Part shown: positions 1-11,800 of the stretch, piece after piece
Layout: every line of letters begins with the position of its first letter
How positions within the stretch are numbered: position 1 is the first letter of the stretch
Assembly: GCA_947579665.1 (NCBI GenBank)
Contig: OX388352.1
Coordinates: 73,632,113-73,696,112 of the forward strand
Direction: 5' to 3'
From: Sympetrum striolatum
Taxonomy: Eukaryota; Arthropoda; Insecta; Odonata; Libellulidae
Length of the DNA: 64,000 nucleotides
Translations under genes and position numbers: made by a program
The notes under the pieces: generated by a model
Told to the model about the DNA's origin: nothing
The model's input: the letters and a program-made list of their open reading frames with translations, nothing else
The model's database searches: none

Positions 1-3000
1 AAAATGAGTCCAAAATAAACTAATTTTGCTCAATTTTATGCAAAATATGGCCAAAAACATGAAAATTTACCGATATATTTCCAGTTTTCGACGTTTTTTG
101 AGTTAACGGCTTAAAAAAATTGAATATTTCTATAATACCTAGTTAGGACCTATCAAATCGTTAAAATGAATCCAAACTTGACTAAATTTTCTCAATTTTT
201 GGCAAAATATGGCCAAAAAACTGAAATTTCACGGATTTTTTTTTGAGTTTGCGAAATTTTTTGAGTTAACTGCTACTAAAAATTGAGTATTTCTATGGAA
301 TTTGGTTAGATGATATCAAAAACTTTAAAATGAGTCCAAAATTGACTAATTTTGCTCAATTTCTTGCAAAATATGGCAAAAAACCTGAAATTTCACCAAT
401 ATTTTTTTCGAATTTTCAACGTTTTTTGAGTAAACTGCTACGATAAATTGAATATATTAGATTGAATTTAGTAAGATCATATCTTAAACTTTAAAATGAG
501 TCCAAAATAAACTAATTTTGCTCAATTTTATGCAAAATATGGCCAAAAACATGAAAATTTACCGATATATTTCCAGTTTTCAACGTTTTTTGAGTTAACG
601 GCTTAAAAAAATTGAATATTTCTATAATACCTATTTAGGACCTATCAAATCGTTAAAATGAATCCAAACTTGACTAAATTTTCTCAATTTTTAGCAAAAT
701 ATGGCCAAAAAACTGAAATTTCACCAATATTTTTTTCGAGTTTTCAACGTTTTTTGAGTAAACTGCTGCGAAAAATTGAAAATTTCTATAGAATTTGGTT
801 AGATCATATCAGAAACTTTAAAATGAGTCAATGTTTACTAATTTTGCTCAATTGTTGGCAAAATATGGCAAAAAAACCTGAAATTTCACCAATATTTTTT
901 TCGAGTTTTCAACGTTTTTTGAGTAAACTGCTACGATAAATTGAATATATTATATTGAATTTGGTAGGATCATATCTAAAACTTTAAAATGAGTCCAAAA
1001 TAAACTAATTTTGCTCAATTTTTTGCAAAATATGGCCAAAAACATGAAAATTTACCGATATATTTCCAGTTTTCGACGTTTTTTGAGTTGACTGCTGCGA
1101 AAAATTGAATATTTCTATAGAATTTGGTTAGATCATATCAGAAACTTAAGAATGAATCAAAACTAGACTAAATTTTCTCAATTTTTAGCAAAATATGGCC
1201 AAAAAACTAAAATTTCAATGATATTTTTTCGAATTTTCCTCGTTTTTTGAATTAACTGCTTCTAAAAATTGAATATTTCTATAAAAATTGGTTAGATCTT
1301 ATCAAAAACTTTGAAATGAGTCCAAATTTGACTAATTTATTTAAATTTTTATCAAAATATGGCCAAAAACCTGAATTTTCACCAATTTTTTTCGAGTTTT
1401 CGAAGCTTTTTGAGTTAACTGCTATGAAAAATTGTAAATATCTAATTAATTTGGATATATCTCGTCAGAAAAGTAAAATGAATCAAAATTTTACCTGTTT
1501 TTCTCAATTTTTAGCAAAATATGGCCAAAACACTGAAATTTCACGGATTATTTTTCGAGTTTTCGACGTTTTTTGAGTTAAATGCTACGAAAAATTGAAT
1601 ATTTCAATAGAATTTGGTTAGATCTTATCAAAAACTTTAACATGAGCCCAAACTTGACTAATGTTGCTCAATGTTTGGTAAAATATGGCCAAAAACCTGA
1701 AAATTCACGGATTTTTTTTCGAATTTGCGAAATTTTTTGAGTTAACTACTACTAAAAATTGAATATATTATATTGAATTTGGTTAGATGATATCAAAAAC
1801 TTTAAAATGAGTCCAAAATTGACTAATTTTGCTCAATTTCTCGCAAAATATGGCCAAAAACCTGAAATTTCACCAATATTTTTTCCGAGTTTTCAACGTT
1901 TTTTGAGTTAACTGTTGCGAAAAATTGAATATTACTATAGAATTTTGTTAGATCATATCAGAAACTTTAGAATGAATCAAAACTTGAATAAATTTTCTCA
2001 ATTTTTAGCAAAATATGGCCAAAAAACTAAAATTTCAATTATATTTTTTCGAGTTTTCCACGTACTTTGAATTAACTGCTGCTTAAAATTGAATATTTCT
2101 ATAACAATTGGTTAGATTTTATCAGAAATTTAAAATGAGTCCAAATTTGACTAATTTAGCTCAATTTTTATCAAAATATGGCCAAAAACCTGAATTTTCA
2201 CCATTATTTTTAAAGTTTTCGAAGCTTTTTGAGTTACCTGCTACGAAAAATTACATATATCTAATTAATTTGAATATATCTCGTCAAAAAAGTAAAATGA
2301 ATCAAAACTTTACCTGTTTTTCTCAATTTTTAGCAAGGTATGGCCAAAAACCTGAAATTTCAACTACTGTTTTCGAGTTTTCGACATTTTTTGGGTTAAT
2401 CTCTACGAAAAATAGAATATTTCTATAAAATTTAGTTAGATCATATCAAAAACTTTAAAATGAATACAAACATGACTAAATTTTCTCAATTTTTAGCAGA
2501 ATATGGCCAAAAAACTAAAATTTCACCGATATTTTTTCGAGTTTTGCACGTTCTTTGAATTAACTGCTGCTAAAAATTTAATATTTCTATAGCAATTGGT
2601 TGGATCTTATCAATAACTTTAAACGAGTCCAAATTTCACTAATTTAGCTCAATTTTTATCAAAATAAGGCCAAAAACCTGAATCTTCACCAAATTTTTTC
2701 GAGTTTTCAAAGCTTTTTGAGTTAACTGCTGTGAAAAATTGTAAATATCTAATTAATTTGGATATATCTCGTCAAAAAAGTAAAATGAATCAAAACTTTA
2801 CCTGTTTTTCTCAATTTTTAGCAAAATATGGCCAAAAAACTGAAATTTCATAAATTATTTTTTCGAGTTTTCGACGTTTTTTGAGTTAAATGCTACGAAA
2901 AATTGAATATTTATATAGAATTTGGTTAGATGATATCAAAAACTTTAAAATGAGTCCAAAATAAACTAATTTTGCTCAATTTTATGCAAAATATGGGCCG

Positions 3001-4975
3001 AAACCTGAAATTTCACCAATATTTTTTTCGAGTTTTCGACGTTTTTTTGGTAAACTGCTACAATAAATTGAATATATTATATTAAATTTGGTAAGATCAA
3101 ATCCTAAACTTTAAATTGAGTCCAAAATAAACTAATTTTGCTCAATTTTATGCAAAATATGGCAAAAAACCAGAAATTTCACCGATTTGATTCCAGAATG
3201 GCCAAAAACCATAAATTTCACGAATTTTATTCGAGTTTTCGACGTTTTTTTGGTAAACTGCTACAATAAATTGAATATATTATATTAAATTTGGTAAGAT
3301 CAAATCCTAAACTTTAAATTGAGTCCAAAATAAACTAATTTTGCTCAATTTTATGCAAAATATGGCAAAAAACCAGAAATTTCACCGATTTGATTCCAGA
3401 ATGGCCAAAAACCATAAATTTCACGAATTTTATTCGAGTTTTCGACGTTTTTTTGGTAAACTGCTACAATAAATTGAATATATTATATTAAATTTGGTAA
3501 GATCAAATCCTAAACTTTAAATTGAGTCCAAAATAAACTAATTTTGCTCAATTTTATGCAAAATATGGCAAAAAACCAGAAATTTCACCGATTTGATTCC
3601 AGAATGGCCCAAAACCCAAAAAAAATTTCACGAATTTTATTCGAGTTTTCGACGTTTTATTGGGTTTGCAGCTATGCATTATTGAATAATTCAAAATAAA
3701 TGTGTTAGATAACGTCAAAGGAATTAACATGAATCCAACATTCACTAATTATGCTCAATTTTTAGAACAATATGGCCAAATACCATATATTTCATCAATT
3801 TTTTTCGAGTTTACAACGTTTTTTGGGTTAACTGCAACGAAAACTATAATGTTTCCAAAGAATTTAGATAGTTCTAGTCTGCAGCATTAATATGTATCCA
3901 AGGTTGTCTAGTTTTCTCAATTTTTAACAAAATATGGCCAAAAATAATGAAATTTCACTGTCCTTTTTCGAGATTTCGACGTTTGTTGGGTTAACTGCTG
4001 CAAAAATCGATTATTTCATTCAAATTTGGATAGATCTCGGAAATAGCATTAAAATGAACATATTTGACCAGTTTTACTCAATTTCAGGGAAATTTGGCCA
4101 AAAATCCAGAAATTTCACCGTTATTTTTTTATTTTTCAACGGTTTTTGGGGGTTAATGCTGTGGAAAATTGAATATTTTTAAATTATTTTGATAGATCTC
4201 GTTAAAATCTTTAAAATGAATACAACATTGACTAGTTTTGCTTAAATTTATTAAAAAATATCACAAAAAACATAAATTTCACCGAGTTTATTCCAGTTTT
4301 CGACGTTTTTCGGGTTAACTGCTGTGAAAAATTGAATATATCTTCTAAATTTGTATAGATCTAGGCAAAAGCATTACAAATAATCCAAAGTAGACTATTT
4401 TTCCTCAATTTTCAGCAAAAGTTGGCGAAAAACCAGAAATTTCACTGATTTTTTTTGAGTTTTTGAAATTTTTTAGGTTTACTGCTACGGAAAATTGAAT
4501 ATTTCAAAATATATTTTATAGATCTCTACAAAAATATTAGAATAAATGAAACGTTGACTAGCTTTGCTCAATTGTAAGAAACAAATGGCCAAGAACTATA
4601 AATTTCACCGATTTTATTCGAGTCTTGGACGTTTTTTGATTTTACTGCTATGAATTATCAAATACTTCTAAATATTTTTGGAAGATCTCAACAAAAACAT
4701 TAAATGAATCCAACATTGACTAGTTTTTCTCAATTTTTAGAAAAATATGGCCAAAAACTATTAATATCACCGTTTTTATTCGAGTTTTCGACGTTTTTTT
4801 GGTTCGCTTCTCAAAAAAATTGAATATTTCTTCAAAGTTTGGATAGATCTTGTCAATAGTATTAATAAGAATCAAACGTTTACTAGTTTTGCTCAATTTT
4901 CAGCAAAATATGACCAAATACCTGACATTTCTGCGATATTTTTGGAGTTTTTGATGTTTCAATTATTGAATTAAT
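1..4975 (+). repeat. AT-rich ~164-bp satellite, array I, first copy (5' end outside window)
   Basis: Tandem monomers begin with an AAAATGA(A/G)TCCAAA block at 1, 163, 327, 493, 655 and 820, giving steps of 162, 164, 166, 162 and 165. Each monomer runs through a CTCAATTTTTAGC block, ATATGGCCAAAAAC, TTTCACCGAT, GAGTTTTCGACGTTTTTTG, a GTTAACTGCT block and AATTGAATATTTC. Variants such as GAGTTAACGGCTTAAAAA recur in patterns, so monomers fall into subfamilies with higher-order order. Short open frames here start at the ATG of the first block and are fragments of monomer translation, not genes. Tandem satellite is certain; its chromosomal role is unknown. Confidence 0.95.
3041..3650 (+). repeat. 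Near-identical 203-bp tandem triplication inside array I
   Basis: The block starting GTTTTTTTGGTAAACTGC appears at 3,041, 3,244 and 3,447, exactly 203 bp apart, with almost no differences between copies. The period is a monomer plus about 39 bp: it contains a second partial TGGCCAAAAACC-to-GAGTTTTCGAC stretch. An out-of-register exchange therefore made a longer monomer that was then copied. The equivalent places in the later copies (about 12,360 and 21,260) lack the triplication. Confidence 0.9.
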
Positions 4976-5815
4976 AAAATTCAATTTGTGTTAAACATCT
5001 CTAAAAATTTTCGTTTGGACCTATAACACGAATCCTAATTCAAATAGTTGATTGATTAGTGCAAGGAAAAGATTGAAAAAATGCCCATCTTTTGCTGATT
5101 TTCCTGTAAGTTGTTAAGGAAAAGCGAATTTTATCTCGGATTTTCACTGATCTCGATTAGATTTTAAGGAGGAGTCCAAATTCCAAATATTATTTTTAGA
5201 ATTTTAGAAAAAATCTCAAAAAAAAAATTGAAACAATTCGAAAAAAGCCCATTTTCTGCCGTTTACTCCTTAAATTAAAAGATAAAAATTAAATTTGAGT
5301 TCAAAATTTTTTAAAATTCTCGTTTAGATCTTCAACACGAGCTAAATTCGATTAGATTTTCAAAATCGTTTTCAAAATACAGCCAAAACACTGACAAATT
5401 TCGTTAAAATGCCAAATATTTGCCAAATTATCCAAAATTAACTTCAAGAAACAGAATGATTGTTCAAAATTTCAAAATGCCTCAAAAATCGAATCATTTC
5501 CGAGATAATTACTAGAGTTGAAATAAAATTGGTGTTCAAATTGTTTCAAAAATCTCGCTTTGGTTAACAAAGTGAGTCCGAATTGAATTATTTTATTTAG
5601 AATTTTTTGCAAAATAAAGCCGAAAAACAGTAAAAATTCGTAAAAATGCCTACTTTTAGACGACTGTTCCGTAACTGTGCTAGATACCGACCTTGAATGG
5701 TCCGGAGTCAAACTCCATTCGTCGAAAACCCGAATATGACCACCCCGAGTGATCCGATCTATCGGAGTCGACCTCTCAGAACTCTCATCTTGGAATTGAC
5801 ATCCTGTTATCAACC
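4976..5815 (+). other. AT-rich spacer between satellite array I and minisatellite A
   Basis: This stretch is not made of clear 164-bp monomers and occurs once per higher-order unit. Loose internal repetition is visible: AAAATGCC-like blocks near 5,079, 5,405 and 5,643, and two related stretches that begin with a CTCGTTTAGATC-like block near 5,322 and a CTCGCTTTGG block near 5,556. It may be a very old, decayed tandem repeat. Copies near 14,378 and 23,276 look nearly identical to it. The last ~120 bases turn GC-richer and lead into the minisatellite. I see no gene, promoter or RNA in it. Confidence 0.85.
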
Positions 5816-6095
5816 TCGCAGAGTCAACCTCCCGGAGTCGACCTCCCGGAGTCAACCTCCCGGAGTCAACCTCCAAGAGTCGACCTCCCGGAGTCCACCT
5901 CCCGCAGTTGACCTCCCGGAGTCGACCTCCCGGAGTTGACCTTTCGGAGTCGACCTCCCGGAGTTGACACCCCGGAGTCGACCTCCATGAGTCGACCTCC
6001 CTGAGTCGACCTCCCGGAGTCGACCCCCCGGAGTTGACCTCCCGGAGTCAACCTCCCGGAGTTGACCTCCCGCAGTCAACCACCCGGAGTCAATC
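5816..6095 (+). repeat. 14-bp minisatellite A (GGAGTCGACCTCCC), first copy
   Basis: About 20 tandem 14-bp units alternate between GGAGTCGACCTCCC, GGAGTCAACCTCCC and GGAGTTGACCTCCC. The centre of each unit is TCGACC, TCAACC or TTGACC, and the unit is close to a palindrome (GGAG-TCGA-CTCC type). It has no stop codon in several frames, so it yields long artificial open frames on both strands that repeat every 42 bases. It is strikingly GC-richer than its surroundings. Confidence 0.95.
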
Positions 6096-6120
6096 TCGGG
6101 TCAGTGACTTAGTTTCATTT

Positions 6121-6955
6121 ACCTCGGGTCATTGACCTCGGGTAATTGACCTCGGGTAATTGACCTCAGGTCGTTGACCTCGGGTCATTGACCTCAGATC
6201 TTTGACTCCGGGTCATTGACCTTGGGTCATTGACCTTGGGTCATAGACCTCGGGTCATTGACCTTGGGTCATTAACCTCGGGTCATTGACCTCGGGATAT
6301 TGACCTCAGGTTGTTGACCTCGGGTCATTGACCTCGGGTCATTGACCACGGGTCATTGACCTCAGGTCGTTGACCACAGGTCGTTGACCTCAGGTCATTG
6401 ACCTCAGGTCGTTGTCCTCGGGTCATTGACCTCGGGTCATTGACCTCGGGTCGTTGACCTCAGGTAATTGACCTCGGGTCATTGACCTCGGGATATTGAC
6501 CCCAGGTCGTTGACCTCAGGTCGTTGACATCGGGTCATTGACCTCGGGTCATTGACCTCGGGTCATTGACCTCGGTCATTGACCTCGGGTCATTGACCTC
6601 GGGATATTGACCTCTGGTCGTTGACCTCGGGTCATTGACCTCTGGTCGTTGACCTCGGGTCATTGACCTCAGGTCGTTGACCTCGGGTCATTGACCTCGG
6701 GATATTGACCTCTGGTCGTTGACCTCGGGTCATTGACCTCGGGTCGTTGACCTCGGGTCATTGACCTCGGGTTGTTGACCTCGGGTCATTGACCTCGGGT
6801 TGTTGACCTCGGGTCATTGACCTCAGGTTGTTGACCTAGGGTCATTGACCACACGTCATTGACCTCGGGTCATTGACCTAGGGTCGTTGACCTTGGGTCG
6901 TTGACCTCGGTCGTTGACCTCAGGTCATCGACCTCGGATCAATGACCTCGGGTCG
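6121..6955 (+). repeat. 14-bp minisatellite B (GGTCATTGACCTCG), first copy
   Basis: About 60 tandem units of GGTCATTGACCTCG occur, with frequent GGTCGTTGACCTCG, GGATATTGACCTCG and CAGGTCGTTGACCT variants, often alternating CATT and CGTT as a 28-bp dimer. Some units are 13 bp (CTCGGTCATTGAC). Each unit contains the inverted repeat GGTCA-T-TGACC. It follows minisatellite A after a short conserved link (GTGACTTAGTTTCATTTACC) and decays at the right edge near 6,955-7,000. Confidence 0.95.
6392..6404. promoter_or_regulatory. Perfect IR-1 palindrome AGGTCA-T-TGACCT inside minisatellite B
   Basis: AGGTCATTGACCT is seen directly. Two AGGTCA half-sites inverted around one base form the known IR-1 response element of nuclear-receptor heterodimers such as EcR/USP in insects and FXR/RXR in vertebrates. 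Neighbouring units carry one-base variants. Whether any receptor binds here is inference; the site is listed as an example of a motif repeated throughout the array. Confidence 0.35.
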
Positions 6956-7039
6956 ACTTCCATTTCCAATCATTGACCTTGGGTCTTTGGCCTCGGGTAA
7001 TCGAACTCTGTTCATCGACATCGAGTCATAGCCAAGGAT

Positions 7040-8815
7040 ACCCATTTGGATAGATCCCTCCAAAAACCTTAAAATGAATACAATTGTGTCTTCTTTACCG
7101 CAATTTTTAGCAAAATATAGCCAAATACGATAAATTTCAACGATTTTATTCGAGTTAACGACGGCTTTTGGGTTTGTGGCAAATAAAAATTGAATATTTG
7201 TTGAGAATTTGATAGATATTGGCAAAAGCATTAAAATGAATCCAAAGTTGACCAGTTTACCTCCTGATTTATAAAAATATAGCCAATAACCATAAATTTT
7301 AACGATTTTATTCCTGTTTTCGATGTTTTTCGGAATTACTGCTGCAAAAAGTTAAATATTATTTCTAAATTTGGGTAGATCATACCAAAAGCATTAGAAT
7401 GAATCCATTATTGACCAGTTTTGCTCAATTTTAGCTAAATTTGGCCTAAATCCAGAATTTTCACTTTTTTCTTTTCATATTTCGATTTTTTTTTGGGTCA
7501 CTGCTAGGGGAAATTGAATATTTCTAAATAATTTCGATTAATTTTGTCAACAGCATTAAAATGAATCAAACTATGACTAGTTTCGCTGAATTTTTATAAA
7601 AATATGGCCAAAAACCAGAAATTTTACCAATTTTTTTCAAATTTTCGATGTTTTCTGGATTTATTGTTATGGATTATTCAATATTTATAAATAAATTTGA
7701 TAGATCTCGTCAAAAGCATTAAAATGAATCCAAAAATGACTATTGTTGCTCAATTTTTAGAAAAATATGGCATAAAACCATAAATTTCACTGATTTTATT
7801 CCAGTCTTCCACGTTTAGAGGGTTTACTGCTACGAAATGTTGAATAGTTGTAAATAATTCTGATAGATCTTGACAAAAGATTTAATATTAATCCAACATT
7901 GACTAGTTTTGCTCAATTTTTACAAAAATATGGCTATAAACCATAAATTTCACTAATTTTTTTTACAGTTTTCCACGTTTTTTGGGATAACTGTTTCGAG
8001 AAATTGAATATTGCTACTAAATTTGGATGAAGCTCCGCAAAAACATTAAAATGAATCCAAAATTGACTTGTTTTGCTCAATTTTTAGACAAATATAGCCA
8101 AAAACTATAATTTCACCGATTTTATTCCAGTTTTCCACATATTTTGGGTTTACTGCTACAAAAAATTGAATATTTCTGAAAAATTCTGATAGATCTCGTC
8201 AATAGAATTAAAATGAATTAACATTGACTAGTTTTGCTCAATGTTTATAAAAATATAGCCATAGGCCATAAATTTCACTGATTTTATTCTAGTTTTCCAT
8301 GTTTTTCCGAATAACTGCTACGAAAAATTGAATATTGCTTATAAATTTAGATGAAGCTCTGCAATAGCATTAAAAAGAATCAAAAATTGAATAGTTTTGC
8401 TGAATTTTCGGCAAAATATTGCCGAATATACCGATTTTATTCCAGTTTTCTATATATTTTGGGTTAAAAGCTACAAAAAATTGACTATTTCTGAAAACTT
8501 CTGATAGATGTCGTCAAAAGAATTAAAATGAATTAAAATGTACTAATTTTGCTAAATTTTTATAAAAATATAGCTAAAACCAGAAATATCATGGAGTTTT
8601 ATTCCAGTTTTCCACGTTTTTTGGGTAAACTGCTACGAAAAAAATAAATATCTCTTATAAATTTAGATGAAGCTCAGCAATAGCATTAAAATGAATCATA
8701 AATTGAATAGTTTTGCTCAATTCTCAGCAAAATATTTCCGAATATACCAATTTTATTCCAGTTTTCCACGTATTTTAGGTTAACTGCTACAAAAAATTGA
8801 ATATATTAAATTAAT
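7040..8815 (+). repeat. AT-rich satellite array II, first copy
   Basis: About eleven ~160-bp monomers are related to array I but form separate subfamilies: GTTTTCCACG rather than GTTTTCGACG, TTTAGATGAAGCTCTGC at the monomer end, and shortened GCCGAATATACCGATTTT variants. The array follows a link (6,956-7,040) containing CATCGACATCGAGTCATAGCC that is conserved in every unit. Confidence 0.9.
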
Positions 8816-11800
8816 TAAAAAGCATTAAAAAGAATCTTTATTTACCAAATTCTCTTAATTTTTAGAAAAATTGGGCCAAAAACCAGAATTTTCACAGATT
8901 TTTTTTCGAGTTTTCCTCGTTTCTTGAATTAACTGCTGCTAAAAATGGAATTTTTCTATTGCAATTAGTTAGACCGTATCAAAAACTTTAAAATGAGTCA
9001 AAAATTGACTAATTTTGATCAATTTTTATCAAAATATGGCCAAAAACCTGAATTTTCACCAATTTTTTTCGAGTTTTCAACGTTTTTTGAGTAAACTGCT
9101 AAAATAAATTGAATATATTATATTGAATTTGGTAAGATCAAATCCTAAACTTTAAATTGAGTCCAAAATAAACTAATTTTGCTCAATTTTATGCAAAATA
9201 TGGCCAAAAACATGAAATTTTACCGATATATTTCGAGTTTTCAACGTTTTTTGAGTAAACTGCTATGATAAATTGAATATATTATATTGAATTTGGTAAG
9301 ATCATATCTAAAACTTTAAAATGAGTCCAAAATAAACTAATTTTGCTCAATTTTATGCTAAATATGGCCAAAAACATGAAAATTTACCGATATATTTCCA
9401 GTTTTCGACGTTTTTTGAGTTAACGGCTTAAAAAAATTGAATATTTCTATAATACCTAGTTAGGACCTATCAAATCGTTAAAATGAATCCAAACTTGACT
9501 AAATTTTCTCAATTTTTAGCATAATATGGCCAAAAAACTGAAATTTCACCAATATTTTTTTCGAGTTTTCAACGTTTTTTGAGCTAACTGCTATGAAATA
9601 TTGTAAATATCTAATTAATTTGGATATATCTCGTCAGAAAAGTAAAATGAATCAAAACTTTACCTGTTTTTCTCAATTTTTAGCAAAATATGGCCAAAAA
9701 ACTGAAATTTCACGGATTATTTTTCGAGTTTTCGACGTTTTTTGAGTTAAATGCTACGAAAAATTGAATATTTCAATAGAATTTGGTTAGATCTTATCAA
9801 AAACTTTAACATGAGTCCAAACTTGACTAATGTTGCTCAATTTTTGGTAAAATATTGCCAAAAACCTGAAATTTCACGGATTTTTTTTCGAATTTGCGAA
9901 TTTTTTTGAGTTAACTGCTACTAAAAATTGAATATTTCTATGGAATTTGGTTAGATGATATCAAAAACTTTAAAATGAGTCAAATTTGACTAATTTTGCT
10001 CAATTTCTTGCAAAATATGGCCAAAAACCTGTAATTTCACCAATATTTTTTTCGAGTTTTCAACGTTTTTTGAGTAAACTGCTACGATAAATTGAATATA
10101 TTATATTGAATTTGGTAAGATCATATCTAAAACTTTAAAATGAGTCCAAAATAAACTAATTTTGCTCAATTTTATGCTAAATATGGCCAAAAACATGAAA
10201 ATTTACCGATATATTTCCAGTTTTCGACGTTTTTTGAGTTAACGGCTTAAAAAAATTGAATATTTCTATAATACCTAGTTAGGACCTATCAAATCGTTAA
10301 AATGAATCCAAACTTGACTAAATTTTCTCAATTTTTGGCAAAATATGGCCAAAAAACTGAAATTTCACGGATTTTTTTTTTGAGTTTGCGAAATTTTTTG
10401 AGTTAACTGCTACTTAAAATTGAGTATTTCTATAGAATTTGGTTTGATGATATCAAAAACTTTAAAATGAGTCCAAAATTGACTAATTTTGCTCAATTTC
10501 TTGCAAAATATGGCCAAAAACCTGAAATTTCACCAATATTTTTTTAAAGTTTTCAACGTTTTTTGAGTAAACTGCTACGATAAATTGAATATATTAGATT
10601 GAATTTAGTAAGATCATATCCTTAACTTTAAAATGAGTCCAAAATAAACTAATTTTGCTCAATTTTATGCAAAATATGGCCAAAAACATGAGAATTTACC
10701 GATATATTTCCAGTTTTCAACGTTTTTTGAGTTAACGGCTTAAAAAAATTGAATATTTCTATAATACCTATTTAGGACCTATCAAATCGTTAAAATGAAT
10801 CCAAACTTGACTAAATTTTCTCAATTTTTAGCAAAATATGGCCAAAAAACTGAAATTTCACCAATATTTTTTTCGAGTTTTCAACGTTTTTTGAGTAAAC
10901 TGCTGCGAAAAATTGAATATTTCTATAGAATTTGGTTAGATCATATCAGAAACTTTAAAATGAGTCAATGTTTACTAATTTTGCTCAATTGTTGGCAAAA
11001 TATGGCAAAAAAACCTGAATTTTCACCAATATTTTTTTCGAGTTTTCGACGTTTTTTGAGTAAACTGCTACGATAAATTGAATATATTATATTGAATTTG
11101 GTAGGATCATATCTAAAACTTTAAAATGAGTCCAAAATAAACTAATTTTGCTCAATTTTTTGCAAAATATGGCCAAAAACATGAAAATTTACCGATATAT
11201 TTCCAGTTTTCGACGTTTTTTGAGTTGACTGCTGCGAAAAATTGAATATTTCTATAGAATTTGGTTAGATCATATCAGAAACTTTAGAATGAATCAAAAC
11301 TAGACTAAATTTTCTCAATTTTTAGCAAAATATGGCCAAAAAACTAAAATTTCAATGATATTTTTTCGAATTTTCCTCGTTTTTTGAATTAACTGCTTCT
11401 AAAAATTGAATATTTCTATAAAAATTGGTTAGATCTTATCAAAAACTTTGAAATGAGTCCAAATTTGACTAATTTATTTAAATTTTTATCAAAATATGGC
11501 CAAAAACCTGAATTTTCACCAATTTTTTTCGAGTTTTCGAAGCTTTTTGAGTTAACTGCTATGAAAAATTGTAAATATCTAATTAATTTGGATATATCTA
11601 GTCAGAAAAGTAAAATGAATCAAAATTTTACCTGTTTTTCTCAATTTTTAGCAAAATATGGCCAAAACACTGAAATTTCACGGATTATTTTTCGAGTTTT
11701 CGACGTTTTTTGAGTTAAATGCTACGAAAAATTGAATATTTCAATAGAATTTGGTTAGATCTTATCAAAAACTTTAACATGAGTCCAAACTTGACTAATG

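Noticed and set aside
658..939. Open frames of 60-107 codons in the AT satellite (KYGQKPEIS-type peptides), also at 10,795, 20,196, 31,157 and 44,628
   Set aside because: They are repeated monomer translations, broken by frame changes because monomers vary from 162 to 166 bp. There is no conserved start context, no gene neighbours, and no recognisable domain.
3200..3460. CENP-B box in the TTCGAGTTTTCGACG segment of the AT monomer
   Set aside because: The essential TTCG-four bases-A-two bases-CGGG pattern is not met; the CGGG half is missing.
5472..5876. 134-codon minus-strand open frame, repeated at 14,874 and 23,773
   Set aside because: It starts inside minisatellite A and runs into the AT spacer. 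The copies are identical only because the whole unit was duplicated; the related reverse-oriented copies read differently.
6121..6955. CRISPR array
   Set aside because: The 14-bp repeats are directly contiguous without unique spacers, and the setting is eukaryotic satellite DNA.
5816..6955. Telomeric repeat or rDNA spacer
   Set aside because: The 14-bp units match no telomere repeat type I know, and no rRNA sequence is seen anywhere in the window.
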